Shown: piece by piece, positions 38,512 to 47,682 of the stretch | Position numbering within the stretch: the first letter of the stretch is position 1 | Layout of the letters: every line of letters starts with the position of its first letter | Assembly (NCBI RefSeq): GCF_000255655.1 | Contig: NZ_JH636434.1 | Coordinates: 356,977 to 420,976 of the forward strand | Reading direction: 5' to 3' | DNA from: Schlesneria paludicola DSM 18645 | GTDB taxonomy: Bacteria > Planctomycetota > Planctomycetia > Planctomycetales > Planctomycetaceae | DNA length: 64,000 nt | Notes under the pieces: model-generated | Seen by the model: only the letters and a program-made list of their open reading frames with translations | Databases searched by the model: none | Told to the model about the DNA's origin: nothing | Position numbers and translations under genes: made by a program

Positions 38512-40872
38512 TCACGAAATCAACAGGGCGGTCACACGGTAGGCAATCCAGGCCCCGGCATATGCCAGTGACGTCATGTAGGTGAACGTGAACAGAGCCC
38601 AGCCCCAGTGATTTGTCTCGCGGCGAATCACCATGAGCGTTGATGCACATTGTGCACACAACGCGAAGAACACCATGATCGACATGGCCACCGGGATCGA
38701 GTAGACCGGCCGGCCATCGGGCCACCGAGCCTCTTGCAGCGCCGATTGCAGTCCCGAACTCTGTTCATTGACGTCGCCACCCAGACTGTAAATTGTGCCG
38801 AGCGTGGAAACGATCACTTCGCGGGCAGGGAACGAGGCAAGCACTCCCACGCCGATGCGCCAGTCCCAGCCCAAGGGGATGACGGCCGGTTCGATCATTT
38901 TTCCGAATCGTCCCAAGTAACTGTCGGCCAAAATCTGCTCTGAGAGTTTGTTGCGCTCGTCTTGAAGTGCATGCAGTGGTTGCAACTTCTCTTCCAACAA
39001 TGCCAATCGAGTGTCAATTTCAGCCCGCTTTGTAGTGGCATTTTCCGAATCATCCTCGCCGAGCGAATTTCGCTCTTCACGCAACAGCGTCTCCTGGCGA
39101 ACTTCGGATTCAAGTTGTGATTCGACGTCTTGAATCTGGGCGATGACCGCTTCTTCTTTCGCGTGGCTGGCAGGCAGATAGCTGGCAAGCCAAATCAAGA
39201 TTGACGTGGCCAGAATCAATGTGCCGGCCCGCATCACGAACGCACTCGCCCGATCATAGACACGATGCAGTACGATCCGCGGAGAAGGAACTTTGTAGGA
39301 TGGAAGCTCCATGACGAATGGTGGTGTCTCGCCGCGGAACAACGTCTTTTTCAGCAGCCAAGCCATCGGGATCGCGACGAAGGCACCGAAGAATGTCATG
39401 ACAAACAGCATCACGCCATGAAGAGTGATCCATCCGCCCGCCCACGAAATCTTCGGAAAAAACGCCGCCACCATCAGCCAGTAGACGGGCGCTCGCGCCG
39501 AACAACTCATAAGTGGCGCGATCAGGATCGTCACCATGCGATCGCGTCGGTTCTCAATGGTTCGTGTTGCCATAATGCCCGGAATGGCACATGCGAACGA
39601 CGACATCAGCGGGACGAACGATTTGCCGCTCAGTCCGACTTTGGTCATCAGTTTGTCCATCAGGAACGCCGCACGAGCGAGATAGCCACAATCCTCCAGT
39701 ATCGCAATCGCCAGAAACAACAGGCAGATCTGCGGCAAAAAAACCAGAATCCCACCGACACCCGCGATAACGCCGTCCACAATCAGACTTCGCAGCGGTC
39801 CCACGGGAAGCAATGATCCGATCGCTCCTCCCACGGATTGCTGGCCGAGTTCACAGAGTTGCATCAGCGGTTCCGCAACTGAGGAAATCAGTTGGAACAC
39901 GCCAAACATGACCAGTCCGAACGCGATCAATCCCCAGACTTTATGCGTCAACCAACGATCCAGTGTGTCGGTCCAGGTGATCGGTCGGACTGCGGGGGAC
40001 GTCATGACTCCGCTCAAGAGCTGTCGCACCCAGCCATACCGAACTTTCGCTTCAATACTGGGAATGCGGCACCCCGCGGCGTTCAGTCGTTCGCGTGCCT
40101 GAATCAGCGAAGCGGTCAGGTTCGTGGAGTCCTGCTTCGTAAGTTCCACTTCTAACTGGCCGCCAATATCCAGCAACATTCGTTCAAGGAGGTACTCTGG
40201 GTACTCTCGCTTGGTGGCTTGCTGCAAATCCGTTCGAAGGCGCGCGATTTCGTTGCGAAATTCGGGGGGGAAAAGATCCGCACGCGAAACGCGTGGCAAA
40301 TGCGACGCGTGTACAATGGCCGATCGGACTTGTTCGATCTGACGACGACGGTGTGCTTCACAGGCCACAACGGTCACGCCCAGCCGTTTCGAAAGCTCGT
40401 CGATGTCAATCTGAACGCCTCGACTTTGTGCAACATCCCACATGTTCAGGACGAGCACGGTCGGCAAACCGAGGTCGAGCACCTGGCTGACCAAATAGAG
40501 ATTTCGTTCGAGATTGGACGCGTCCGCGATGCAGACGACGGCGTCGATCGTTCCGAGATCCGCCTGGCGTCCAAGCAAGACTTCGACACTGACCAGTTCA
40601 TCAATTGTGCGCGGGGACAGACTGTATGTTCCGGGCAAATCGACGAGCCGAATGGGCTGATTTTCAAACTCGAACCAGCCCAACTTCTTCTCGACGGTGA
40701 CGCCGGGGTAATTCCCAATCCGTGTATGAACACCCGTTAACGCGGTGAAAAGCGTGCTTTTGCCCGTGTTGGGGTTCCCGATCACAGCGACCGTTCGCTC
40801 CGGAAGTCGTGAGCCGTCGGCTAACGTTCGACGGAGAGGAATTTGGGCGGTGGGAGTGTCCGGTATGCTCAT
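38512..40872 (-). CDS. feoB: Ferrous iron transport protein FeoB with coiled-coil insert
   Basis: A 786-residue FeoB. The N-terminal G domain shows GNPNTGKST at 32-40, GNYPGVTVEKK (switch I), DLPGTYSL and NMWD. Membrane segments follow from about residue 310, with the Gate regions, for example FLMDKLMTKVGLSGKSFVPL and SSFACAIPGIMATR. It imports Fe2+ across the inner membrane. Between two late membrane segments, about residues 567-645, lies an extra coiled-coil region rich in Glu, Gln, Arg and Leu (VESQLESEVRQET and further), longer than the corresponding loop of enterobacterial FeoB. Two feoA genes lie upstream in the same direction. Confidence 0.96.
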   Translation of the reverse strand: MSIPDTPTAQIPLRRTLADGSRLPERTVAVIGNPNTGKSTLFTALTGVHTRIGNYPGVTVEKKLGWFEFENQPIRLVDLPGTYSLSPRTIDELVSVEVLLGRQADLGTIDAVVCIADASNLERNLYLVSQVLDLGLPTVLVLNMWDVAQSRGVQIDIDELSKRLGVTVVACEAHRRRQIEQVRSAIVHASHLPRVSRADLFPPEFRNEIARLRTDLQQATKREYPEYLLERMLLDIGGQLEVELTKQDSTNLTASLIQARERLNAAGCRIPSIEAKVRYGWVRQLLSGVMTSPAVRPITWTDTLDRWLTHKVWGLIAFGLVMFGVFQLISSVAEPLMQLCELGQQSVGGAIGSLLPVGPLRSLIVDGVIAGVGGILVFLPQICLLFLAIAILEDCGYLARAAFLMDKLMTKVGLSGKSFVPLMSSFACAIPGIMATRTIENRRDRMVTILIAPLMSCSARAPVYWLMVAAFFPKISWAGGWITLHGVMLFVMTFFGAFVAIPMAWLLKKTLFRGETPPFVMELPSYKVPSPRIVLHRVYDRASAFVMRAGTLILATSILIWLASYLPASHAKEEAVIAQIQDVESQLESEVRQETLLREERNSLGEDDSENATTKRAEIDTRLALLEEKLQPLHALQDERNKLSEQILADSYLGRFGKMIEPAVIPLGWDWRIGVGVLASFPAREVIVSTLGTIYSLGGDVNEQSSGLQSALQEARWPDGRPVYSIPVAMSIMVFFALCAQCASTLMVIRRETNHWGWALFTFTYMTSLAYAGAWIAYRVTALLIS

Positions 40873-41014
40873 GCGAGGAGGGAGGGCCAGTTGGAGCAGA
40901 GGGGGCTATTCAGCGGAGAGAATGAGACTGATTCGCAGATTCCGAAACTCGGACGCCCGAATTCAGCGTTCCTCACAGTCGTTTTGTCGATCCCAAGCGA
41001 TCCCGCGAGGGGTG

Positions 41015-41269
41015 TTAACTGGATTGAGGCGGCACAGGAATGTGGCCGTCGCAGGTAATGAGCACTCGGCTGGCTTCCGCTTTCCGAAGTGACAATCGAT
41101 AGCCGCGAATCAGGAATTCGATCGGATCACCCAAAGGAGCGAATCCAACAAGGGTGATCGTCTCACCATCCGTCAGGCCCATTTCCATTAGCCGACTCGA
41201 GATTCCATCAGTACCGACCACATCGACAATCGTCGCTTGCTGTCCGACTCGCAACTCATTCAATGTCAT
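41015..41269 (-). CDS. feoA: FeoA domain protein (second of two)
   Basis: An 84-residue FeoA-type SH3-like protein. LRVGQQATIVDVVG, RLMEMGLTDGETITLVGFAPLGDP and IRGYRLSLRKAEASRVLI are the characteristic FeoA pattern. FeoA supports FeoB-dependent iron uptake, probably by binding its cytoplasmic G domain. The start ATG at 41269 overlaps the stop of the upstream feoA copy (41266-41508) in an ATGA, indicating translational coupling. feoB follows 142 bases downstream. Two consecutive FeoA domains on separate proteins are less usual than a single FeoA. Confidence 0.93.
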   Translation of the reverse strand: MTLNELRVGQQATIVDVVGTDGISSRLMEMGLTDGETITLVGFAPLGDPIEFLIRGYRLSLRKAEASRVLITCDGHIPVPPQSS

Positions 41270-41508
41270 GGGGAAACATCCACGAGGACGGTTGCAGCCT
41301 CTTCGAATCGGATCGAAAACCGCTGGTGATTGATTTCCACGATTGAGGGGGAGCCGGGGCGCACCATGCGAACGCACACACCTGGATGCAGGCCCATTTC
41401 GGCCAGACGCACGACCAGCTCAGGCTGGCCGAAAACATCCGCTACGACGCCACGCTCTCCCACCTGCATCACTTCAAGTGGTAGGGTCTGTGAAATTGCA
41501 CTCGCCAT
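41266..41508 (-). CDS. feoA: FeoA domain protein (first of two)
   Basis: An 80-residue FeoA-like protein, the first gene of the feo operon. LEVMQVGERGVVADVFG, RLAEMGLHPGVCVRMVRPGSP and FSIRFEEAATVLVDV fit FeoA; the central LAEMGLHPG is the most conserved element. It differs clearly in sequence from the second copy, so the two are not a recent duplication. Its stop overlaps the start of the next feoA by four bases (ATGA). The two could act as a heterodimer on FeoB or have separate roles. Confidence 0.9.
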   Translation of the reverse strand: MASAISQTLPLEVMQVGERGVVADVFGQPELVVRLAEMGLHPGVCVRMVRPGSPSIVEINHQRFSIRFEEAATVLVDVSP

Positions 41509-42113
41509 GCGGTCCGCCTTCGGGTGAGAACGAAATCAGTAATCCGCGCATTGAGACTCAGTCTCAAGTTGTCTCTTAGATTCTATCGACCTGATTCTGC
41601 GGCCACCAGTCTTAAAACCAAAAACTTCACGAGGAAGAGTGGCATTTCACTGATGTGATGTCGGGATGAGACGCCAAGTTCGTAACCGGCATTGGGGAGC
41701 AGATGAATCGCGAGTTCGTCGCAGCCGACGAGCGGAGACGTCGGTGCCCCACGTGACACAGGATCTTGCCGCAACGTTCTTATGAGAAATGTGTTGTAGC
41801 AGAATGCGAGTTTTTGGACGCCGCGATAATCGATGCGATCCTCGCTCTCATCACAACCGGCGAAATCGCAATCGTCGGCAATCTGGTCATAAAAACGGCG
41901 GGATCGCGATTAGAGGCCATTTTTCAACAAGTTCTTGTCGCACGATCGACCGGAGTGATCCATCTTTAATCTGTGACGATGCTCTGTGCGGCCTTTAATG
42001 CAGGGCGAAACCGTGATGCGGCTCATCGATCCGCTCGGCAACACACCAAGACGTGTTTCTGATCGGTTCGATCGCGTTTCGCACGGCATCGACAATTGGT
42101 TCAGGAGGTCATA
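41509..42113. other. 605-base divergent region between feo operon and LysM gene
   Basis: This region should hold the promoter of the feo operon and that of the LysM gene. No Fur box could be assigned with confidence. Small frames (41583-41774, 41766-41969, 41789-41998) are not supported. No RNA gene was recognised. Confidence 0.5.
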
Positions 42114-43184
42114 ATGCACCAAGATCAACGAATCGGATTAGCACTGGGAGTGCTTCTCGTCGGCGCCTGCGCGGCGTTCTTCTTCCGAAACGAAACGCGA
42201 ACCGTTCCACCTGCACTTCGGCTGCAGCACGCCGAAGAACTCGACGAGCGGATTGCGGAACGAACTACTCGGCCCTATCTCAAAGGGATCGAAGCTGTCG
42301 AAGCCTCGGATCGCCGCCGTCAGCGTGCGGCCGACCCCAGTCACTCCGGCGATCAATCACCCGACAGTGCCAGCTATTGGAGCCCGCTGAATTCCGGCGG
42401 CGACAATAATTCAAGTTCCACGCACTCACATGACCGCCAGCTTCGGCCCAAGGCGACAATCGGTGAGGAAGTCGTTGAATTTGCGCCCATCACGGTTCCC
42501 AACGAACTTCGTCCCGCATCCGAACAAATCACGTCGGAATTGCACGGTACAAGTCGCGGGTCGGCAGGTGCGGGACCGGGGGGCGAGACTCGTACCCATG
42601 TCGTCCAAAAAGGCGAAACGCTTTCTTCAATTGCCGCGAAAACACTGGGAAGCTCCAGTCGATTTCCGGAACTGTTTGAAGCGAATCTTGACCAATTGAC
42701 CGACCCCAATGACGTGAAGTTGGGAATGACGCTTCGAATTCCTTCTCGGACGGAAATCACAGCGACACCCCAGGTGGTGAAGTCGCGCAACACGCCACAG
42801 CTTCGAAGTGTTCCCGAACAGGGACCATTGGAATTGGAAGCGCCGGTGGCCCCGCTGCCGACCCTCCCTGCAGAACTGCCACTCGACGTGAGTCCTCCAA
42901 GCCTGGAAACGCCTCGGACGCTTCCGACAGAAGATGACACCTGGTCAATCTCGATTCCGATCCCGCCTCAACTTCCCAGCGATTCCGTAATTGATCAACC
43001 CGAGGAGTCAGGCGTTGGGGACGATGCGAATGGGGCTCCGGGAAAGTTCGTTCCGTCGCGTCGGACTCCACTTCCCGGCCGGCCCATCGGGCCTCAGTCA
43101 AAGGTTCACGACCGTCGAAGTGATGGTCTGCAACGGCTGGCGTTGGTCCCAACGGATTCGCTGTCGGCAAGCGTGCTGCGATAG
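42114..43184 (+). CDS. LysM domain protein
   Basis: A 356-residue protein with an N-terminal hydrophobic segment (about residues 6-24) that anchors or exports it. The first half is polar and probably disordered. One LysM domain lies around residues 162-210: HVVQKGETLSSIAAKTLGSS, then LTDPNDVKLGMTLRIPS, so it should bind peptidoglycan or related glycan. The C-terminal 140 residues are rich in Pro, Ser, Glu and Leu. AGGAGGTC lies just before ATG 42114, so that start is preferred to the open frame from 42096. It is a single gene on the plus strand, followed by a strong terminator. Confidence 0.85.
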   Translation: MHQDQRIGLALGVLLVGACAAFFFRNETRTVPPALRLQHAEELDERIAERTTRPYLKGIEAVEASDRRRQRAADPSHSGDQSPDSASYWSPLNSGGDNNSSSTHSHDRQLRPKATIGEEVVEFAPITVPNELRPASEQITSELHGTSRGSAGAGPGGETRTHVVQKGETLSSIAAKTLGSSSRFPELFEANLDQLTDPNDVKLGMTLRIPSRTEITATPQVVKSRNTPQLRSVPEQGPLELEAPVAPLPTLPAELPLDVSPPSLETPRTLPTEDDTWSISIPIPPQLPSDSVIDQPEESGVGDDANGAPGKFVPSRRTPLPGRPIGPQSKVHDRRSDGLQRLALVPTDSLSASVLR

Positions 43185-43307
43185 CCCACGTGCGCGATGC
43201 CGGGTTGCATGACTCAATGTCGGATGAATCCGCGCAACTCCGGCAGCAACGTTGCAAGCATCCGCAACGCTTCGAGTCGATCGCATCTTCTCGAACGGCT
43301 CGTCGTT

Positions 43308-43345
43308 GATCCTCGCCTCGCAGAGACCAGGTCGAGGCGAGGATC
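43308..43345. terminator. Strong hairpin between the convergent LysM and ceramidase-like genes
   Basis: Arms 43308-43320 and 43333-43345 pair perfectly over 13 bases around a 12-base loop. TCGTTGAT at 43303-43310 can alternatively pair with ATCAACGA at 43356-43363. Lying between two converging genes, it probably serves both. Confidence 0.75.
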
Positions 43346-43375
43346 TAGGCCTACAATCAACGATCGACAGCGTCA

Positions 43376-44824
43376 TCACTTATCGGCGAGCAGTTGCTGG
43401 ACGGCGATGATGGTGGCGTCGATCACTGCCTCGAGTGATCCTTTGGCGAGAACCGAGACTTCTTCCTGATAAAGCCCCAGTCCATAGCTGTCGGCATCTG
43501 GCAGATACCAGACATTGGAGCCGTTCGCGAGTGTCCCGATCACAAGCGGTGCATTGGGGAATCGTTCACGCAGTGTCCGCTGCAGAATGTTGTAGTGCTC
43601 GCCATCGAGTGCAATCCAGACGGCGTCTCCATTGCGCCACATCCGGATGGGATACGGGAAGCTCTCGCCCGGCGGCAAGAACTCGACCCGCGTCATTCGT
43701 CGAGTCGAACGTTCGATCATGGCATGGGCGCGGCGACTACGGTCATCGTCATGCGCGGCAATTGCTTGTTGTTTCTCGGCTTCCCACTGGGCTTTCTCCG
43801 CTTTGAGTTCTGCCAGCACCGGCAGATCGTCGCGATACTTCAGGGAAACGTGCGGGCAAGACGCGGTCCATTGGGATTCCTCATTTCGCCGGACGGGCGT
43901 TTCCGTACGATAGGCCCATGTCCCAATCGTGGCCCCTGAGACGACCGGCCCCTGATATTCGAATTCCTGCCCGGCGGGGGGCAATGATTCCAATGTGGAC
44001 AGGACCGCGTAACCCAGTTGGCGACCGTTTCGGTCGGCGACTTTGAGATCCCCGACGAATCCTTCGCGTGGCCCAACATCACCTGACGCTCCCTGAATGA
44101 AAACAACAGGGACACCCGTTTCGTCTTCGACCAGTTCGCGCATCGCCCCAATGTAGTCTGGGCTAATCAGCGTGTTGTCCCAGGCAAGCGTGGTTGGGTG
44201 ACAGGCATAATTCACAATCGTTGCCAGAGGAGCACCCGCTTCGCTGACAACTCGGCCGACCAGTACGGTTTCGTCTGTTGAGCCATCGGGGTTGAATCCA
44301 CAGACGTAATGACCATTCTTCGTGTCAAAGAAATCACGATGTTTGGCCATGCTGCACCGACCACTGCCGTAGACGATGGTGGCGGGCGTCAAGCGTTCTT
44401 GACAGTCGGCGATCAGATTGATGACCTTAATCGCAAGCTCGTCCAGGTACGGCTCGATCAATTCCCCGCCGGGAAAAGAACGACGTTCAAGGCCCATCAG
44501 CCCCGCGCCATGTGTATGTGAGAAGAACACGACAATCGCATCGCGCGAGACTTTGGCTTTCGTACTGACAACGTCCAAAAACCGATTCATTTCTTCGGTC
44601 CAGAACAGGCAATGGTCCAACGCAATAATGATTCTAGAGTCGCTTGCCTGTTTTGAATCGGCCTGCATCAACAGCACCGTAGCCATCAGTGGCCGGTGAA
44701 CGCCGGTCGAGCGTTCATGTGTCGCGGCCCCCCACATTCGATGATAGATGCCGACGGGCGGCGTGATGTCGCACTGCGAGACGCCGACAAGACAACGGCT
44801 TTCTGGAGTTTTCTGGCTCGTCAT
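43376..44824 (-). CDS. Neutral/alkaline ceramidase-like protein
   Basis: A 482-residue protein resembling the neutral/alkaline non-lysosomal ceramidase N-terminal region. The opening VGVSQCDITPPVG is characteristic, as are FFSHTHGAGL, with potential zinc-binding histidines, and VNYACHPTTL with a further histidine. FIQGASGDVGP matches the NLGDVSPN-like glycine/asparagine loop. Such proteins hydrolyse ceramide or other amides, but many planctomycete members have no known substrate. No signal peptide is evident, so it may be cytoplasmic. The MFS gene is 133 bases upstream in the same direction. Confidence 0.85.
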   Translation of the reverse strand: MTSQKTPESRCLVGVSQCDITPPVGIYHRMWGAATHERSTGVHRPLMATVLLMQADSKQASDSRIIIALDHCLFWTEEMNRFLDVVSTKAKVSRDAIVVFFSHTHGAGLMGLERRSFPGGELIEPYLDELAIKVINLIADCQERLTPATIVYGSGRCSMAKHRDFFDTKNGHYVCGFNPDGSTDETVLVGRVVSEAGAPLATIVNYACHPTTLAWDNTLISPDYIGAMRELVEDETGVPVVFIQGASGDVGPREGFVGDLKVADRNGRQLGYAVLSTLESLPPAGQEFEYQGPVVSGATIGTWAYRTETPVRRNEESQWTASCPHVSLKYRDDLPVLAELKAEKAQWEAEKQQAIAAHDDDRSRRAHAMIERSTRRMTRVEFLPPGESFPYPIRMWRNGDAVWIALDGEHYNILQRTLRERFPNAPLVIGTLANGSNVWYLPDADSYGLGLYQEEVSVLAKGSLEAVIDATIIAVQQLLADK

Positions 44825-44957
44825 AAGAAGTCTTTCAGGGATCGATCAAAAGAGCGTAATCGCCGATTGAAACAGAGTTAGTACAAGCAAGCGCAAGTCG
44901 AACAAGTTGGTGTGGATGTGGTTGATACGAGTCCGTCACCGCAATTTCAACCGATAG

Positions 44958-46379
44958 CTACGCGGATGCACTGCCTTTGGCCAGCCATGATTGTTCGAAG
45001 ACCGTCCCGGTCATGCGAAGGCGGTACCAACACAGGGCGGCAACCAGATGCAGCAACGCAATAAACAGGATGACGGCATTCCAACTGTCTCCCCCAAACA
45101 GGCCCAGAAGTGTCGAGTTACTGGCGATCACCCGCCGCAGCAGCGGCACCATCAAGGGCAGCATTCCCGCGCCAAGGTTACCGATCATGTTCATGGTCGC
45201 AAAGAGCGAGGCAACGTGTTTGCCTCCAAGGTCCATGGTGACCGCGTAAGCACTCGGCCCCGCGAGTCCTGCACAGAAGACGCCAAGACTGATCACGGTC
45301 ACCGCAAGTGTTGCGTCGTTGACGAAGTAGGCGGCGAACAAGAACACGGTGCTGAGAATCAAACTGACCACCGCCAGCCCTTTGCGGGACCAAACCAGGT
45401 TGTTGGTACGGCGAAAGACTTCGTCTGCCACTCGTCCCCCAATCAGGCAGGCCATGGCAGTTGCCAGATGCGGTAAAACAGACAGCATGCCGGATTTCGT
45501 GACGGTGATCTGCCGAGATTCTTGTAAGAACGTCGCGAACCAACTGGCGAAGAAGACCAGGCCAGCGGCCCGACAGTACTGCTGCCCACAGATCAACCAG
45601 ACCGCGGGGCTGGTGACCAGCAGAAGCCATGGGGTTCGCTCGGATTCCTCAAGCGCCGCGGGCATCTTTGATTCTTTGGTCGCAGACAGCGCAGACGCAC
45701 TTATGACGATCGTTGGAGTCGAGGTTCTCTCGCGAATCAAATCCAGTTCTTCGCTTGTGATCCGCGGATGTTCTTCGGGGCGATTCCGGAACCACCAGGC
45801 AAAACCGATTGCCCACACGATCCCGGGAATGGCATACAGGATGAACACGGATTTCCAGTTCATCCAACTGACGAGCCAGCCCGTCAACGCGGCCCCGCCA
45901 GCGGCACCAAACGACATGGCTGCCACAAACGTACCGCTGGCGAAGGCACGTTCTGCCTTTGGGTGCCAGTCGGCGATCGTTTTCGCGGCCACGGGAATGG
46001 CGCCTGCCTGTGCAAGGCCAACCAGCATCCAGTTCAGCATCAGAAGCGGAAACCAATGAAAGATTCCGAACACCGCCGTTGCGAGGGACCAGAGGCACGC
46101 AAAACAGGGCAGACTGATTCGCGCGCCAACTCGGCCGCCAGCGTATCCCGCGGGAATCTGTGCTAAGGCATAGGTCCAGAAAAAGGCGGGGCCTAGAATC
46201 ATGCCCATCGCACTTTCGGATAGCCCCAAATCGGCGCGAATCGATTTCTCGACAACGGAAATACTGGTGCGGCACAGGTAGGCGATTGCGGCCATGGCAG
46301 CCAGCCACAACATCACGAAATGTCGACGATTCTGTGGCTTGGTTGGAACTCGCAAGACGTCCTCATTCGCGTCGGTCAC
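44958..46379 (-). CDS. MFS transporter, anion:cation symporter-like
   Basis: A 473-residue major facilitator with about twelve membrane segments. The first begins at FVMLWLAAMAAIAYLCRTS; the loop AGYAGGRVGARIS after segment two is the conserved MFS loop; and GGRVADEVFRRTN forms the matching loop in the second half. The overall form resembles the ACS sugar-acid/organic-anion family. The start is GTG 46379, because GAGGGGG lies six bases upstream; the longer frame from 46529 has no support. It is transcribed towards the ceramidase-like gene. Confidence 0.85.
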   Translation of the reverse strand: MTDANEDVLRVPTKPQNRRHFVMLWLAAMAAIAYLCRTSISVVEKSIRADLGLSESAMGMILGPAFFWTYALAQIPAGYAGGRVGARISLPCFACLWSLATAVFGIFHWFPLLMLNWMLVGLAQAGAIPVAAKTIADWHPKAERAFASGTFVAAMSFGAAGGAALTGWLVSWMNWKSVFILYAIPGIVWAIGFAWWFRNRPEEHPRITSEELDLIRERTSTPTIVISASALSATKESKMPAALEESERTPWLLLVTSPAVWLICGQQYCRAAGLVFFASWFATFLQESRQITVTKSGMLSVLPHLATAMACLIGGRVADEVFRRTNNLVWSRKGLAVVSLILSTVFLFAAYFVNDATLAVTVISLGVFCAGLAGPSAYAVTMDLGGKHVASLFATMNMIGNLGAGMLPLMVPLLRRVIASNSTLLGLFGGDSWNAVILFIALLHLVAALCWYRLRMTGTVFEQSWLAKGSASA

Positions 46380-46558
46380 CGCATCCCCCTCGAATGTCGT
46401 TTTCGAAACAGGATACGGCGCGTGATCGGGAATGGAACTCTGGCTGAAGGTGATTTTATCCGAGTTCGGCGAAGCGCTGGCGAGACCGCACTCGAATTGA
46501 CAATTTCGATTTAAGCAGACTGAACGCACGTCCCGTTCAGGGCACGATCATCTCTCGC

Positions 46559-47383
46559 CTATTTCGGGCCCACTTTGATCTCGAACAGATGCGGCCAGTT
46601 TTTTCCGGTCACCAGCAGACGATCGCTGTCCGGGTCGTACGCGATACCGTTCAGTACATCTTCGTTGCTGCGTCGCTGCGTCCGAGGATACAGATTGCTG
46701 AGATCCACCCACCCCAGTACTTCTCCAGTCTCAGGAGAAATTCGCACAATGGTGTCTTGATACCACACGTTGGCCCAGATTTCGTTCTTCACGAATTCCA
46801 ATTCGTTCAGTCTCTCGACTTTGCCCTGATGGCCGCGGACGGTGATGCGTCTCACGACCGTGAATGTCTTGGGATCGAGGAAGCGAATTGTCGACGACCC
46901 ATCACTCATGATCAGGTACTTGCCATCGTTTGTCAGTCCCCAGCCCTCGCCCGTGAATTGAAAAGTCTTCTCGACTTGGAAACTCGTCAGGTCATACACA
47001 ATCCCCAGTCGATTTTGCCAAGTCAGTTGATAGATCCGATTGTCGAGAATCGTGATTCCCTCACCAAAGTAATGATGGTTCAGCGGGGCGATTTTCTCGA
47101 CTGCGCCCGTCGCCAGATCGACACGCCGCAGGGACGATTCACCCAGTTTGCCGGTTCCCTCAAACAACTGATTGTTCTTAAAAACAAGCCCCTGTGTGAA
47201 CGCCACCGGATCATGTGGATAGCTGGCGATGACTTGAAAGCCCCACGTGTCAATTTTCGCGGTGCGTTTGTTTTGAGCGAATGCTCGAAGTCCGATCGCG
47301 CCGCCGAAAAGCAAAAGCACGCCCACCACCCATCTCAGCCGTCGAGAAACGGGTCGCAATGCCGAACTTGTGTTTGTGAGCAT
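46559..47383 (-). CDS. Glutaminyl-peptide cyclotransferase
   Basis: A 274-residue protein of the plant/bacterial glutamine cyclotransferase family, a five-bladed propeller that converts N-terminal glutamine to pyroglutamate. A membrane-anchoring or signal segment covers about residues 15-36 (WVVGVLLLFGGAIGLRAFA). The body shows SYPHDPVAFTQGLVF, GEGITILDNRIYQLTWQN, EGWGLTNDGKYLIMSDG and RLNELEFVKNEIWANVWYQD, and ends NGIAYDPDSDRLLVTGKNW. ATG 47383 is the start. It shares a 299-base divergent region with the alcohol dehydrogenase gene. Confidence 0.92.
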   Translation of the reverse strand: MLTNTSSALRPVSRRLRWVVGVLLLFGGAIGLRAFAQNKRTAKIDTWGFQVIASYPHDPVAFTQGLVFKNNQLFEGTGKLGESSLRRVDLATGAVEKIAPLNHHYFGEGITILDNRIYQLTWQNRLGIVYDLTSFQVEKTFQFTGEGWGLTNDGKYLIMSDGSSTIRFLDPKTFTVVRRITVRGHQGKVERLNELEFVKNEIWANVWYQDTIVRISPETGEVLGWVDLSNLYPRTQRRSNEDVLNGIAYDPDSDRLLVTGKNWPHLFEIKVGPK

Positions 47384-47682
47384 GAATTCGACTCGGCAGA
47401 ACAGGAACAAATCAATGGGATTCCGGGCGAGCTTTGGATTGGCGAATGAGCGAAATGGCGGTGCAACTGCCATAGTCCGGTGAGGGAAGTCCCGCGGACC
47501 CGTCTCGTTCGTCTTCGACGGCTCACTGCCATAATTTGGCAGGCGATCCCGATACCGTCCAGAGGGAACTCGCCATTCGCAAGAAATCTTTCGCTGTCGT
47601 TCCAACAAGAACTCGCGGCAAGCCTTCTTCCAGTCTCGATCGCAACACAGATGAAGATTGATTGGATCCAGGCTATTCTACA

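Noticed and set aside
41583..41998. Short frames in the feo/LysM intergenic region
   Set aside because: They are short, overlap each other on both strands and lack ribosome sites.
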